This document shows, one piece after another, positions 24,024 through 31,872 of a stretch of 64,000 bases of DNA; position 1 is the first letter of the stretch, and the number at the start of each line of letters is the position of its first letter. Under the pieces are notes generated by a model. The model was not told the origin of the DNA. It saw only the letters and a list, made by a program, of their open reading frames with translations, and did not search any database. Made by a program: the position numbers and the translations under genes. Where the stretch lies: positions 1 through 64,000 of the forward strand of contig NZ_JANKBI010000023.1 of NCBI RefSeq assembly GCF_024622195.1. Direction: 5' to 3'. This DNA is from Murimonas intestini. GTDB lineage: Bacteria; Bacillota; Clostridia; Lachnospirales; Lachnospiraceae.

Positions 24024-27000
24024 TTATAATCCCAGTTCTTCCTTCAGTTCGTGATATATCTTGTACGCACTGAATTTCATCGGAATATGATAGTCGTCTT
24101 TATCACCATGGGTAGGAGTCCATACCTGTGCATAGAACGGATTTACTTTGGCGATCTCACCATAATGCCATTCATCCTTTAAGCACTCCGGACACCAGTG
24201 TCCTCCCTTCAAAACTGCATTTGGCGACATCTCAAATTCATGGCCCAGCCCACATTTCCATTTCAGCGGAGTTGTGAGGTCACCTTTTACCATAGTGTCT
24301 GACAGACACTCGCCTCCCCTGAATGCAGCAGCCTTCTTCATGTCCTCCAGATCCAGCTCCGCTTCAGGCTTATTCTCGTCATATCCGTGATCCAGATAAG
24401 ACGGCTCTTCACTGGGGCGGTACATTTCAAAGCCTTCCTCAAAGCTCTTGATGGCATCATGGTTCTCCCTGGAACCAAAGAATGCTTTGATCCAGTCTTC
24501 CTGATCTGTCTCAAACATCCACTTAGGTCCCATCTCCTTGTGAGCAACAGCTTCATTGTCTGCTCTCATTTTTTCTGCATCCGGCATCATCGGCCCGATC
24601 ATTGGATTAGCTTTCAGAGCCTTTGTATCCTCCTGAGATTCCTTCCAGTATGTCTTGCCGTCCACAAATCTAAAGTGGAGATACTCATCCAGCTTATCTG
24701 CATCTGTATACCACTGCCCATGGAAGTTAAACAGAGCCATATCCCTGGAATCCATGGCATCTTCAAACTTGAATCCCAGCGGCTCATACATAATATTCTG
24801 GAATTCCCAGCATGTCAGCCTGAAATCCCTGCCGCTGCTTAAGTTATATGCCTTTCTCCAGAAGCTCTCATCCACCCAGTCCTCGCAGAGATTTGCCATA
24901 CAGCTGCCTGACTCCTGGGATGCACACCACTCCAGCACGTTATTTACCGGCTGGTGGAAGATAATAGGCTGCCCCACAGTTGCCTCATTGCAGGGGAACT
25001 GTCCTGTCTGGCGGATAGACACCCAGTGCTTCAGGCCAGACTCAAATACTGCCATCTCTGAGAATACCTTGGATATCCCGTAATAATCATGAATAGACGG
25101 ATTGATCGGGTCTCCGCACCTGCCCCAGTGGATGGGATCCAGACGGCTTCCGGTCATAGCTACTGTTGCCACATATGCCAGATGTATATCGTCAGGATTC
25201 GGCTGTGCCTTGATAGCCTTTATGATCTTAAGGGTTGAACCGATATTTGTCTTCAGTGTTTCCTCCGGGTACAGGTCGGCCGCCGGAGAAACCATAGCTC
25301 CTATGTGGAGCACATAGTCCGCCCCTGTGACACATTTCAGTATAGTATCATAGTCATTCATGTCGCCCCAGATAACTTCCAGGTTCGGATGTGCAATTTC
25401 TCTCATCTTCTGCCTGTTTTTATCACTTGGACGTGCCAGAGCCCTCACCTTGAACCTGGGGGCACGTGACAGCAGCTTAAGTATTGTCTCTTTGCCCATC
25501 GTGCCTGTTCCTCCGGTTACAAATACCACCTTTGGCCGTTTGCAGGCATCCTCATGCATCTCCTTCTCATCAAAATGCAGCGCCACATCAAAAGCTTCCC
25601 TCGTGGCATTTATTGCTCTGCGGGCTGCCGCAGCATCTCCCACAGCAAAATATGCAATGCCGTTTTTCCTGCATGCCTCCTCCAGTGCACTGCCGTCCCG
25701 TGACCTGGCCCCTATAGCCATAACTGCATAATCACACGGATATTCCACACTCTCTCCGTCTTTCTTTGCAATTACCTTTCCCTGGCAGATCTCAGTTACA
25801 GTTACATCTGTGACAGGTGTGATGCCTGCCGCATAGACATTCTCAGTCACGCAGATTTTTCTGGTGGAGCCCATATCCTGACAGAACTCATGAAGCATCT
25901 CCAGGTCAGTTACCTTACATCCCTTCTGTGCCAGATATTCTGCTGTCTCCATTCCCACCATGCCGCCGCCGATGACTACTACATTTCCTGTACATCCGGC
26001 TTTTCCTGAGAGGACATCATGGGAATCAACCACAAACGGAAGGTCCCTGCCCGGAATATTCGGGATCGCAGGCACAGCGCCGATAGCATTAATAAATGTG
26101 TGCGGTTTTATTTCCTCTATCAGCTCCGGTGTCACTTTTGTATTCATGCGGATATCTACGCCCATATTGTGAGCCATCTCTCCCATGTGGATGACAGCTT
26201 CCTTCATCTCCGCCTTTCTCGGTGCCTCACCTGCAAGCAGGAACTGGCCGCCCAGCTTATCAGAAGCTTCACAGAGGATCGGGTTGTGCCCCCTCTGCTT
26301 CAGAGTAATAGCCGCTTCAAGTCCGCCGATTCCGCCTCCTGCGATCAGCACAGTCTCCGGTTTGTCAGTCTTTGTAATCCTGCATGCTGCCTCACGCCCA
26401 AGAGCCGGATTCCTCATACATGTAATGTGAGGGCTTAACTGGTTCTCAAACCCGTCATAGCATCCCTGGTTACATCCTATACAGCGGACAATCTCGTCCG
26501 GGCGTCCCTCTGCGGCCTTCCTGACAAATTCAGGATCAGCCAGCTGGCCTCTTCCTATTACAACCATATCCACTTTATCCTTCTCCAGGATATCCTCAGC
26601 CAGATCAGGCGTATTTATCCTACCCACGCCAATAGTAAGCATTCCCGTTTCTTTCCTGATCCTGGATGCATTTTCAATGTTAAAGCCCCTTTCCAGGTCG
26701 ATGGGCGGAACTTCAAACTTCAGCCCTGCGGTGATAATATTTCCTCTGGAAATGTCCAGCACATCCACACCTGCCTCTTTAGCCAACTTACAGAATGCGA
26801 TGACATCTTCAATTGTGAGGCCGCCCTCCAGATAATCGTCGTGGGCATCTATCCTCATAAGCACCGGCATGTCCTCCGGGATATTCTCCCTGACTGCCCG
26901 GATGATCTCCAGCGGAAATCTGGCCCTGTTCTCAAAGCTTCCCCCATACTCATCTGTCCTGTGGTTAATTCCCGGTGACAGGAAGGAATGGGGCAGATAA

Positions 27001-27500
27001 TTGTGGGCTACGTGTACCTCCACACAGTCAAATCCCGCCTCTGTGGCACGTTTGGCTGCTGCCCCGAAGCATTCCACGATCTCATGTATCTGCTCTTTAG
27101 ATATACCGGGCAGAGTCATCTGGGGTGAGATGGGCATATCACTTGCCACCAGTATCATAGCCGCCTGGTCCATACTCACTGCCAGGCTTCCCTGCCACAG
27201 CTGAAGCCCTGCTTTGCCGCCGGCATCATGGATCGCATCTGTCAGAGCTTTAAGCCCCGGTATGTATTTATCCTCCCCTATAGCCAGGAATTTCCTGGGA
27301 GAGCTTAACGGATGGACACTGCACACCTCCACAATATTCAAAGCAGTACCGTTTTTTGCCCTTTCCACATGATAATCGATCAGCTGCTGTGACACTGTCC
27401 TGTCCTTGTTGGCAAATTTAGTTCCCATTGCCGGCAGGATGATCCTGTTTTTCAGCTCCAGACCTCTGATCTTGACAGGCGTAAATAATTTTTCGTACAT
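24024..27500 (-). CDS. Fused old-yellow-enzyme reductase / FAD-NAD(P) oxidoreductase / SDR epimerase / zinc-ribbon protein
   Basis: 1158 residues in four parts. Residues 1-335 are an OYE-type FMN barrel. C340-x2-C343-x3-C347-x13-C361 is the 4Fe-4S site of the 2,4-dienoyl-CoA reductase/BaiCD/BaiH family. Residues 380-640 are a Pyr_redox module with GGGIGG (388-393) and GGGMVG (511-516). These together make a normal reductase of about 650 residues. A second enzyme is fused from about 656: an SDR/epimerase domain with VTGGTGTMGKET and a YYGISK catalytic pair. The C-terminal 80 residues hold a zinc knuckle (CGLGHEF ... CPEC). It probably reduces an alkene or enone and works on the product. AAGGAGG precedes the ATG. 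Confidence 0.88.
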   Translation of the reverse strand: MYEKLFTPVKIRGLELKNRIILPAMGTKFANKDRTVSQQLIDYHVERAKNGTALNIVEVCSVHPLSSPRKFLAIGEDKYIPGLKALTDAIHDAGGKAGLQLWQGSLAVSMDQAAMILVASDMPISPQMTLPGISKEQIHEIVECFGAAAKRATEAGFDCVEVHVAHNYLPHSFLSPGINHRTDEYGGSFENRARFPLEIIRAVRENIPEDMPVLMRIDAHDDYLEGGLTIEDVIAFCKLAKEAGVDVLDISRGNIITAGLKFEVPPIDLERGFNIENASRIRKETGMLTIGVGRINTPDLAEDILEKDKVDMVVIGRGQLADPEFVRKAAEGRPDEIVRCIGCNQGCYDGFENQLSPHITCMRNPALGREAACRITKTDKPETVLIAGGGIGGLEAAITLKQRGHNPILCEASDKLGGQFLLAGEAPRKAEMKEAVIHMGEMAHNMGVDIRMNTKVTPELIEEIKPHTFINAIGAVPAIPNIPGRDLPFVVDSHDVLSGKAGCTGNVVVIGGGMVGMETAEYLAQKGCKVTDLEMLHEFCQDMGSTRKICVTENVYAAGITPVTDVTVTEICQGKVIAKKDGESVEYPCDYAVMAIGARSRDGSALEEACRKNGIAYFAVGDAAAARRAINATREAFDVALHFDEKEMHEDACKRPKVVFVTGGTGTMGKETILKLLSRAPRFKVRALARPSDKNRQKMREIAHPNLEVIWGDMNDYDTILKCVTGADYVLHIGAMVSPAADLYPEETLKTNIGSTLKIIKAIKAQPNPDDIHLAYVATVAMTGSRLDPIHWGRCGDPINPSIHDYYGISKVFSEMAVFESGLKHWVSIRQTGQFPCNEATVGQPIIFHQPVNNVLEWCASQESGSCMANLCEDWVDESFWRKAYNLSSGRDFRLTCWEFQNIMYEPLGFKFEDAMDSRDMALFNFHGQWYTDADKLDEYLHFRFVDGKTYWKESQEDTKALKANPMIGPMMPDAEKMRADNEAVAHKEMGPKWMFETDQEDWIKAFFGSRENHDAIKSFEEGFEMYRPSEEPSYLDHGYDENKPEAELDLEDMKKAAAFRGGECLSDTMVKGDLTTPLKWKCGLGHEFEMSPNAVLKGGHWCPECLKDEWHYGEIAKVNPFYAQVWTPTHGDKDDYHIPMKFSAYKIYHELKEELGL

Positions 27501-27521
27501 AAAATCCTCCTTTTCCCCATT

Positions 27522-27567
27522 TCAAATACTTGGTATTTGATTGATTTTTTTATCCGCGCCGGATAAA
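27522..27567 (-). promoter_or_regulatory. Two palindromes upstream of the fused reductase gene
   Basis: TCAAATAC-TTG-GTATTTGA (27522-27540) is a perfect palindrome with 8-base arms, 22 bases before the start. TTTATCC-GCGCC-GGATAAA (27549-27567) is a second with 7-base arms. Both are good operator candidates for the AraC-type regulator encoded just upstream or for another repressor. Confidence 0.5.
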
Positions 27568-27609
27568 TTGTATGTTTTCTTGCCCCTATATATGTTATTA
27601 TACTAAAAC

Positions 27610-27654
27610 AGCCTGAGGATATATGTGCCTTTTTAGCACAAATATCCTCAGGCT
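27610..27654 (-). terminator. Hairpin after the tandem-HTH AraC gene
   Basis: AGCCTGAGGATA (27610-27621) and TATCCTCAGGCT (27643-27654) form a perfect 12-bp stem with a further inner pairing (TGTGC/GCACA). On the minus strand only a short T-run (GTTTTAG) follows. It is about 95 bases beyond the AraC stop. Confidence 0.6.
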
Positions 27655-27748
27655 ATTGTTCAAAATAAAGCTATATATGTCTGTTTTTATGTGCATATTT
27701 CTTTAAATCATTCCCATTTTCACCAGCTATCCATCCGTTCCCATGGTC

Positions 27749-28960
27749 TTAGGGACTGTCCTGTTCCTGCATAGAACGCCTGTATTCACCTGCCGTTTCT
27801 TTCATGTACTCCTTAAAAGCCCTGTTAAAGGTAGATATGTTCTCAAATCCTGTGAGTACGGCGATATCGCATACAGGCATCTGTGTGGCACAGAGCATCA
27901 CTGAGGCATAGCGGACTCTGACCTCCGCAACCAGCTCACTGAAAGAGCATTTAAAATGACTTTTTATGATCTTCTGCAGAAGACTTACACTGATATGGAA
28001 ATCCCTGGCGGCCATAGCCCCTGTAAGCTTGTCCCTGTAATTGCTGTGAACATACGCCAGCAGCTCCAGGGCTATGCTCTGGTATGCGGCTCCCGGATGC
28101 CGGGCATGCCCCCTGCCCTCATTCCTGTACTCCTCAGGCGTGAGCCCTGTATACTTTTTAAACTCCCTGTAAAATGTATTCATAGAAGAATAGCAGAAGA
28201 GCTTTGCTATAAAAGCAATGGAGAGATCCTCAAATTCTAGAAGGGAACAGACATTAAACATTCTGCTCAGATGTATGAGCTGCCTGAAACTGTAGCCTGT
28301 GGCTATCCTCAGCTTCTGGTTCAATTCCTGAGGCTCCATACCGTAATCACGGGCCATCTCCTCTAACGAGAGGTTCTGATGTGTTGTCAGCATGATGGTG
28401 CCTACAGCCTTCCACTCAGCAGACGGCATCTGGGGTGACTCACATGCATCCATCAGCGAATACCTTTTAAATAGCTCCTCCAGCTCCATAAACTTGTAGC
28501 AGCTGATGGACTCATACCCCAGCTCTTTCTCCTCATATTCTCTGAGTATCTCCTCAAACGCTGTTCTGACTTTCTGTGCCCTGCTGCCTGTGCACAATAC
28601 TACAGGTGCGCCCTCATATAGAAAATCTGATATATTTTCATTCACAAAACCATGCAGGGTGCTTGTGACCGGCAGCGCCAGAGAACCGGACAGTGAATAC
28701 AGCCGCATTTCCTCATCTACCTTGATGCTGTAGAAATGATACGGATTCAGATTTATAAAGCTTCCTCCCTCAATACCATACGTCAGCCCATTTACCGTGA
28801 TACTGCCCCGTCCCGAAATAATAAAGATCTGCTCAACTCCCTCATGCTGGTGCAGAGGCACGTTCCTTGTTATCGATTCCCGCCTGGCGGCCATATCCAG
28901 CCTGCTTTTACCGAGCTGATAGTATTCACTGGCCGTATACCATTTATCCTGCTTTTTCAA
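27749..28960 (-). CDS. AraC-family regulator with two AraC-type DNA-binding domains
   Basis: 403 residues from the TTG at 28960, which follows AAGGAGG by 8 bases; the frame extends further upstream without a site. It starts with a cupin sensor (VPLHQHEGVEQIFIISGRGSI). Then come two AraC-type regions. The first, about 190-285, has LSLEEMARDYGMEPQELNQKLR and LSIAFIAKLFCYSSMNTFYREF. The second, about 305-400, has LTGAMAARDFHISVSLLQKIIK and VCDIAVLTGFENISTFNRAFKE. Most family members have one such region. It lies 250 bases upstream of the fused reductase gene on the same strand and is its likely regulator. Confidence 0.88.
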   Translation of the reverse strand: MKKQDKWYTASEYYQLGKSRLDMAARRESITRNVPLHQHEGVEQIFIISGRGSITVNGLTYGIEGGSFINLNPYHFYSIKVDEEMRLYSLSGSLALPVTSTLHGFVNENISDFLYEGAPVVLCTGSRAQKVRTAFEEILREYEEKELGYESISCYKFMELEELFKRYSLMDACESPQMPSAEWKAVGTIMLTTHQNLSLEEMARDYGMEPQELNQKLRIATGYSFRQLIHLSRMFNVCSLLEFEDLSIAFIAKLFCYSSMNTFYREFKKYTGLTPEEYRNEGRGHARHPGAAYQSIALELLAYVHSNYRDKLTGAMAARDFHISVSLLQKIIKSHFKCSFSELVAEVRVRYASVMLCATQMPVCDIAVLTGFENISTFNRAFKEYMKETAGEYRRSMQEQDSP

Positions 28961-29053
28961 GCCATCCCCTCCTTGTGCTGTCCCACCCTCACGCTCTAGC
29001 AGTGTCCCGTCCTGCGCAAAGCCAGTGTGCATTTACGCCTGATCTTATTCTTG

Positions 29054-29083
29054 ATTATACAGCAAACCTGTATTTACGGTCAA
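29054..29083 (-). promoter_or_regulatory. Promoter of the tandem-HTH AraC gene
   Basis: On the minus strand TTGACC (29083-29078), an 18-base spacer and TATAAT (29059-29054), with a TG just before the -10. Confidence 0.65.
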
Positions 29084-29085
29084 TT

Positions 29086-29112
29086 GTAACTGTTCCGTAC
29101 CTTCACAGACCT
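29086..29112. repeat. Intergenic repeat, GTAACTGT type, right arm decayed
   Basis: GTAACTGTTC is followed by GTAC and TTCACAG at the same spacing as the copy at 48283-48309; the last bases of the right arm have changed. It lies next to the AraC promoter. Confidence 0.45.
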
Positions 29113-29266
29113 TCTAATAGTTACAGTCAGTTTACATTTACTTTATAGAATATTTAATCTTTTACAAACTCTTCAGTTTCCTATCACACTTTCTTCACAT
29201 TTCTTTTGTATAGTATTACTTGTAAACAACAAGCAGCACTATTAAAAAATTTCTTTTCATAACCCG

Positions 29267-29312
29267 CCAGCATCAAAAGATGCTGGCTCTCCCTCCCTTT
29301 AGGGAGTTTTTT
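29267..29312 (+). terminator. Two-hairpin leader ending in an intrinsic terminator, before the 85-residue gene
   Basis: CCAGCATC/GATGCTGG (29267-29274, 29279-29286) is followed by CTCCC/GGGAG (29293-29297, 29302-29306) and six T. The terminator lies only 38 bases before the next start codon. It either ends a short RNA or attenuates the downstream gene. Confidence 0.55.
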
Positions 29313-29350
29313 GTGTTTCTATAAATGATGAACCAAGAAGGAGGATCCAA

Positions 29351-29608
29351 ATGGTACAAAAAGAAGATCTGCTGAACCTGAACTTCTATAAAAAAACTGA
29401 TTACACAGGAAGTATACGCCGTCTCTGCTACAAGATCGAGAAGGACGGTGACAATTTTCTAGTTACCTCATGGCCCGGGCCATACTGCTTTGACAAAACC
29501 CCGGGGGAAGTAAAATCTTTCCATACATTTGAATTTACCATGGATGCTCTCCAGGATATAGCCGACTATCTGAACAGGGAATCGGAAAAACTTGATGGCC
29601 AGAATTAA
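29351..29608 (+). CDS. Small conserved clostridial protein of unknown function
   Basis: 85 residues with an AAGGAGG site 7 bases before the ATG. No signal peptide or membrane helix. The composition is that of a small soluble alpha/beta protein, with VTSWPGPYCFDKTPGE in the middle and a helical C-terminus (MDALQDIADYLNRESE). Similar small proteins occur next to housekeeping genes in clostridia, but no function is known to me. A terminator precedes it closely and a small hairpin (TCTCTTT/AAAGAGA) follows at about 29620. Confidence 0.7.
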   Translation: MVQKEDLLNLNFYKKTDYTGSIRRLCYKIEKDGDNFLVTSWPGPYCFDKTPGEVKSFHTFEFTMDALQDIADYLNRESEKLDGQN

Positions 29609-29673
29609 TGTTACAAATTAATCTCTTTTCTTTTAAAGAGACACATGTTATAATACCAGTAGATTAACTATAT

Positions 29674-29746
29674 GGAGACATAGCTCAGCTGGGAGAGCAT
29701 TTGCTTGACGTGTAAAGGGTCGCAGGTTCGAGTCCTGTTGTCTCCA
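29674..29746 (+). tRNA. tRNA-Val (anticodon GAC)
   Basis: Acceptor arms GGAGACA and TGTCTCC pair fully, with discriminator A at 29746. The D arm GCTC/GAGC, anticodon arm TTTGC/GTAAA with loop TTGACGT, and T arm GCAGG/CCTGT are present. The anticodon is GAC. No CCA is encoded. A perfect TATAAT lies at 29650-29655 with a poor -35. Confidence 0.94.
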
Positions 29747-29780
29747 TTAGGATTATTCTGAGCAGAAAGGAGTTATTATA

Positions 29781-30056
29781 ATGAATTTCGAACATGAGTC
29801 AAACAGAATCGTGCTTTATGATGCTAACAAGAAGGTACTCGCCGAGGTTACCTTTCCCAATATCGACCAGACTACAGTAAACATCAACCATACTTTTGTG
29901 GATGACTCCCTCAGAGGCCAGGGTGTTGCCGCACAGCTGATGGAGGAAGTGGCCCGGCAGCTCCGTTTTCAGAATAAGAAGGCTATTCCCACATGCTCCT
30001 ACGCTGTTGGCTGGTTCTCCAAAAGAAAAGAAAATTATAGTGATATACTAAGATAA
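29781..30056 (+). CDS. GNAT-fold acetyltransferase, YjdJ/NATD1 type
   Basis: 91 residues, the short GNAT form. It has the strand GKVLAEV-like ANKKVLAEVTFP, the loop HTFVDDSLRGQGVAAQLMEE with the acetyl-CoA-binding RGQGVA, and the terminal CSYAVGWFSKRKE typical of the family. It lies 34 bases after tRNA-Val, with GAAAGGAG before the ATG, and may be read from the tRNA promoter. The substrate is unknown. A strong terminator follows. Confidence 0.88.
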   Translation: MNFEHESNRIVLYDANKKVLAEVTFPNIDQTTVNINHTFVDDSLRGQGVAAQLMEEVARQLRFQNKKAIPTCSYAVGWFSKRKENYSDILR

Positions 30057-30059
30057 ACA

Positions 30060-30094
30060 GGGATGCTGCAAATGCAGCACCCCTTATTTTTTTC
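30060..30094 (+). terminator. Intrinsic terminator after the GNAT gene
   Basis: GGGATGCTGC, loop AAAT and GCAGCACCCC form a 10-bp stem followed by TTATTTTTTT. Confidence 0.85.
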
Positions 30095-30106
30095 CGCGCG
30101 CCCGTC

Positions 30107-30527
30107 CTAAGTGTTCCGCAGCTGGTCCAGCAGCATCCAGTTGGCTCTGAATGGCTTCATGAGATTCCAGTAACCCATGCCCTTCAGCCCGTAAAATACT
30201 GCCAGCTCTGCCTTTGCAAGAATACTTCTCACATCTTCAAACCATACCTCGTGTGTCACGCCGTTCCTCTGATAAGTAAACCATGGGCTCATTGCTGTCT
30301 CATCAAACCTGATCTGTGCCCCTTCATTATCTGCTATCAGGACGGCATCTACATTTCCTATTGTGGTTGCCTTAGATTCCCCCCGGATAAATGGCAGCAC
30401 CCAGTCGTAAGCATAATTGGGCATCCCCATATATATCTTGTCTGGGCTGATCTCTGAGACACCGTATTCCACTACCTCACGGACCTTATTGAGGGGAGCC
30501 ACCGCCATTGGAGGGCCATATGTGTAA
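30107..30527 (-). CDS. LysM-GH18 spore protein (YaaH/SleL-like), C-terminal half of an interrupted gene
   Basis: This is the 3' part of a glycosyl hydrolase family 18 domain, open from the 9-bp core at 30527-30519 to the stop at 30107. It reads YGPPMAVAPLNKVREVVEY, then MGMPNYAYDWVLPF, WFEDVRSILAKAEL and GLKGMGYWNLMKPF, the second half of a GH18 barrel. The in-frame ATG at 30508 is internal and has no ribosome binding site. The 5' part lies at 31873-32742. Joining the two at the shared 9-base repeat gives 426 residues, close to the length of Bacillus YaaH (about 427). No stop or frameshift has accumulated, which argues that it is still used. Confidence 0.88.
30519..30527 (-). repeat. Attachment core, left copy (direct repeat of the intervening element)
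   Basis: TTACACATA on the minus strand, identical to 31882-31874. It is set in GGCC-TTACACATA-TGGCC. Recombination between the two copies would remove 1,355 bp and fuse the GH18 halves in frame. Confidence 0.85.
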
Positions 30528-30541
30528 GGCCGCCCAGCCTG

Positions 30542-30766
30542 TCATTTACACTTAAAGGAGAACAGTTTTTCTATCGGCACCTCCAGCGCATCAGCTATCT
30601 TAAAAATCACATCCAGTGACACCCCAGTCTCAACTCCTATGGCCTCAATATTGCTCATATGAGTCCGGCTGATACCCACATCCTCAGCCAGCTGCTCCTG
30701 AGTCTTTCCCTTCAGCTTTCTGTAATAACAGATCAACAGTCCCACCTGTGCATATCTTGTATCCAT
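30542..30766 (-). CDS. Cro/C1-type helix-turn-helix protein of the intervening element
   Basis: 74 residues, nearly all one XRE-type helix-turn-helix: ICYYRKLKGKTQEQLAEDVG, then ISRTHMSNIEAIG and LDVIFKIADALEVPIEKLF. GGGAGGAG precedes the ATG by 6 bases. It starts 122 bases from the divergent recombinase gene and is the only other gene of the element, so it may repress the recombinase or act in setting its direction. A TATAAT with a TG extension lies upstream on its strand, which suggests expression by the vegetative sigma factor. Confidence 0.88.
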   Translation of the reverse strand: MDTRYAQVGLLICYYRKLKGKTQEQLAEDVGISRTHMSNIEAIGVETGVSLDVIFKIADALEVPIEKLFSFKCK

Positions 30767-30845
30767 ACTAGCTCCTCCCTTAAAATTCAGCTTTACCAGT
30801 TACTTTTATTATAACATAGCATGGCTTTGCCCGCCAGAATCACTG

Positions 30846-30874
30846 CACCTTTTTCTCCCAAAGCTCATAGAATA
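30846..30874 (+). promoter_or_regulatory. Possible mother-cell (SigK-like) promoter of the recombinase
   Basis: CACC (30846-30849), 16 bases, then CATAGAATA (30866-30874) fit the SigK pattern mACm-N16/17-CATAnnnTA. No SigA-type promoter is visible here. Initiation near 30880 would leave a very short leader, with the ribosome site at its 5' end, so this is tentative. Confidence 0.35.
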
Positions 30875-30888
30875 CACAGGGTGATTTT

Positions 30889-31833
30889 ATGGATTCTGAG
30901 GAATATTATATCTATCTGAGAAAGTCCCGGACAGACCGGGAAGCAGAAATGCACGGAGAAGGTGAGACACTTGCCCGCCATGAACGCATACTCATGGAAT
31001 TGGCCCGCTCTATGAATCTGAATATAACAAAAGTTTTCAGGGAGATCGTGTCAGGAGAGACCATTTCTGCCAGACCCGAGATGCAGAAACTGCTCTCCTG
31101 CGCAGAAGAGGGCAGATGTGCCGGGGTCCTGGTTATGGAGATAGAGCGTCTGGCGAGAGGCAATACTAAGGACCAGGGCATCGTGGCAGAGGCTTTTCAC
31201 TATGGAAAGGTAAAAGTCATCACTCCTCTTAAGACTTACAACCCGGATGATGAATTTGATGAAGAGTACTTCGAATTCGGGCTGTTCATGTCCAGGCGTG
31301 AATACAAGACCATCAACCGCCGTCTCCAGCGGGGACGGACTGCTGCCGCATCGGAAGGCAGATATATCGCGGCAGGGGCCCCCTACGGCTACAGAAAGGT
31401 CAAGATCCCCAATGACAAAGGCTATACTCTGGAGATCATACCTGAGCAGGCTGATACAGTCAGGCTGATCTTCCAGCTGTATACAGAAGGCTGCCGGCTC
31501 CCAGACGGGACACAAAAGCATATGGGAATGCAGAAGATCTGCCGCTATCTGGACAGCTGCCATATCAGGCCTCCGAGAGGGGCGCAGTGGTCACGGTCCA
31601 CTGTAAAGGATATCCTGCATAACATAACGTACACCGGAAAAGTCCCCTGGCAGCGCAGGATATGTGACAAAAGATATGTAAACGGCCATCTCACAGAGCA
31701 CCGCTGCCGCTGCAGAAGCCCCCTCATCTCTGACGGGCTGCATCCTCCCATTATATCTGAAGAGATGTTCGCACTGGCTGCCCGCATCATGGAGCAAAAC
31801 GCACCTCGCAAACTCCCTGCTCCCAAGCCCTGA
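30889..31833 (+). CDS. Serine recombinase (large serine recombinase type, short form)
   Basis: 314 residues. The catalytic resolvase domain is residues 1-150, with the nucleophile Ser13 in YIYLRKSR, then MEIERLARG and EEYFEFGLFMSRREYKTINRRLQRG at its end. The recombinase domain follows (155-300): PYGYRKVKI, MQKICRYLD, WSRSTVKDILHNITYTGKV. The protein stops about where large serine integrases normally begin their zinc ribbon and coiled coil, and the core repeat follows 40 bases on. It is therefore a truncated or minimal form. GGGTGA precedes the ATG. Confidence 0.92.
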   Translation: MDSEEYYIYLRKSRTDREAEMHGEGETLARHERILMELARSMNLNITKVFREIVSGETISARPEMQKLLSCAEEGRCAGVLVMEIERLARGNTKDQGIVAEAFHYGKVKVITPLKTYNPDDEFDEEYFEFGLFMSRREYKTINRRLQRGRTAAASEGRYIAAGAPYGYRKVKIPNDKGYTLEIIPEQADTVRLIFQLYTEGCRLPDGTQKHMGMQKICRYLDSCHIRPPRGAQWSRSTVKDILHNITYTGKVPWQRRICDKRYVNGHLTEHRCRCRSPLISDGLHPPIISEEMFALAARIMEQNAPRKLPAPKP

Positions 31834-31872
31834 ACGGCGCTGCCTATGCCGGGGATATGCTGCTGCATGGCT

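Noticed and set aside
25360..25731. Plus-strand frames of 70-140 codons across the fused reductase gene
   Set aside because: They are antisense shadows of a well-supported 1158-codon gene and lack ribosome sites.
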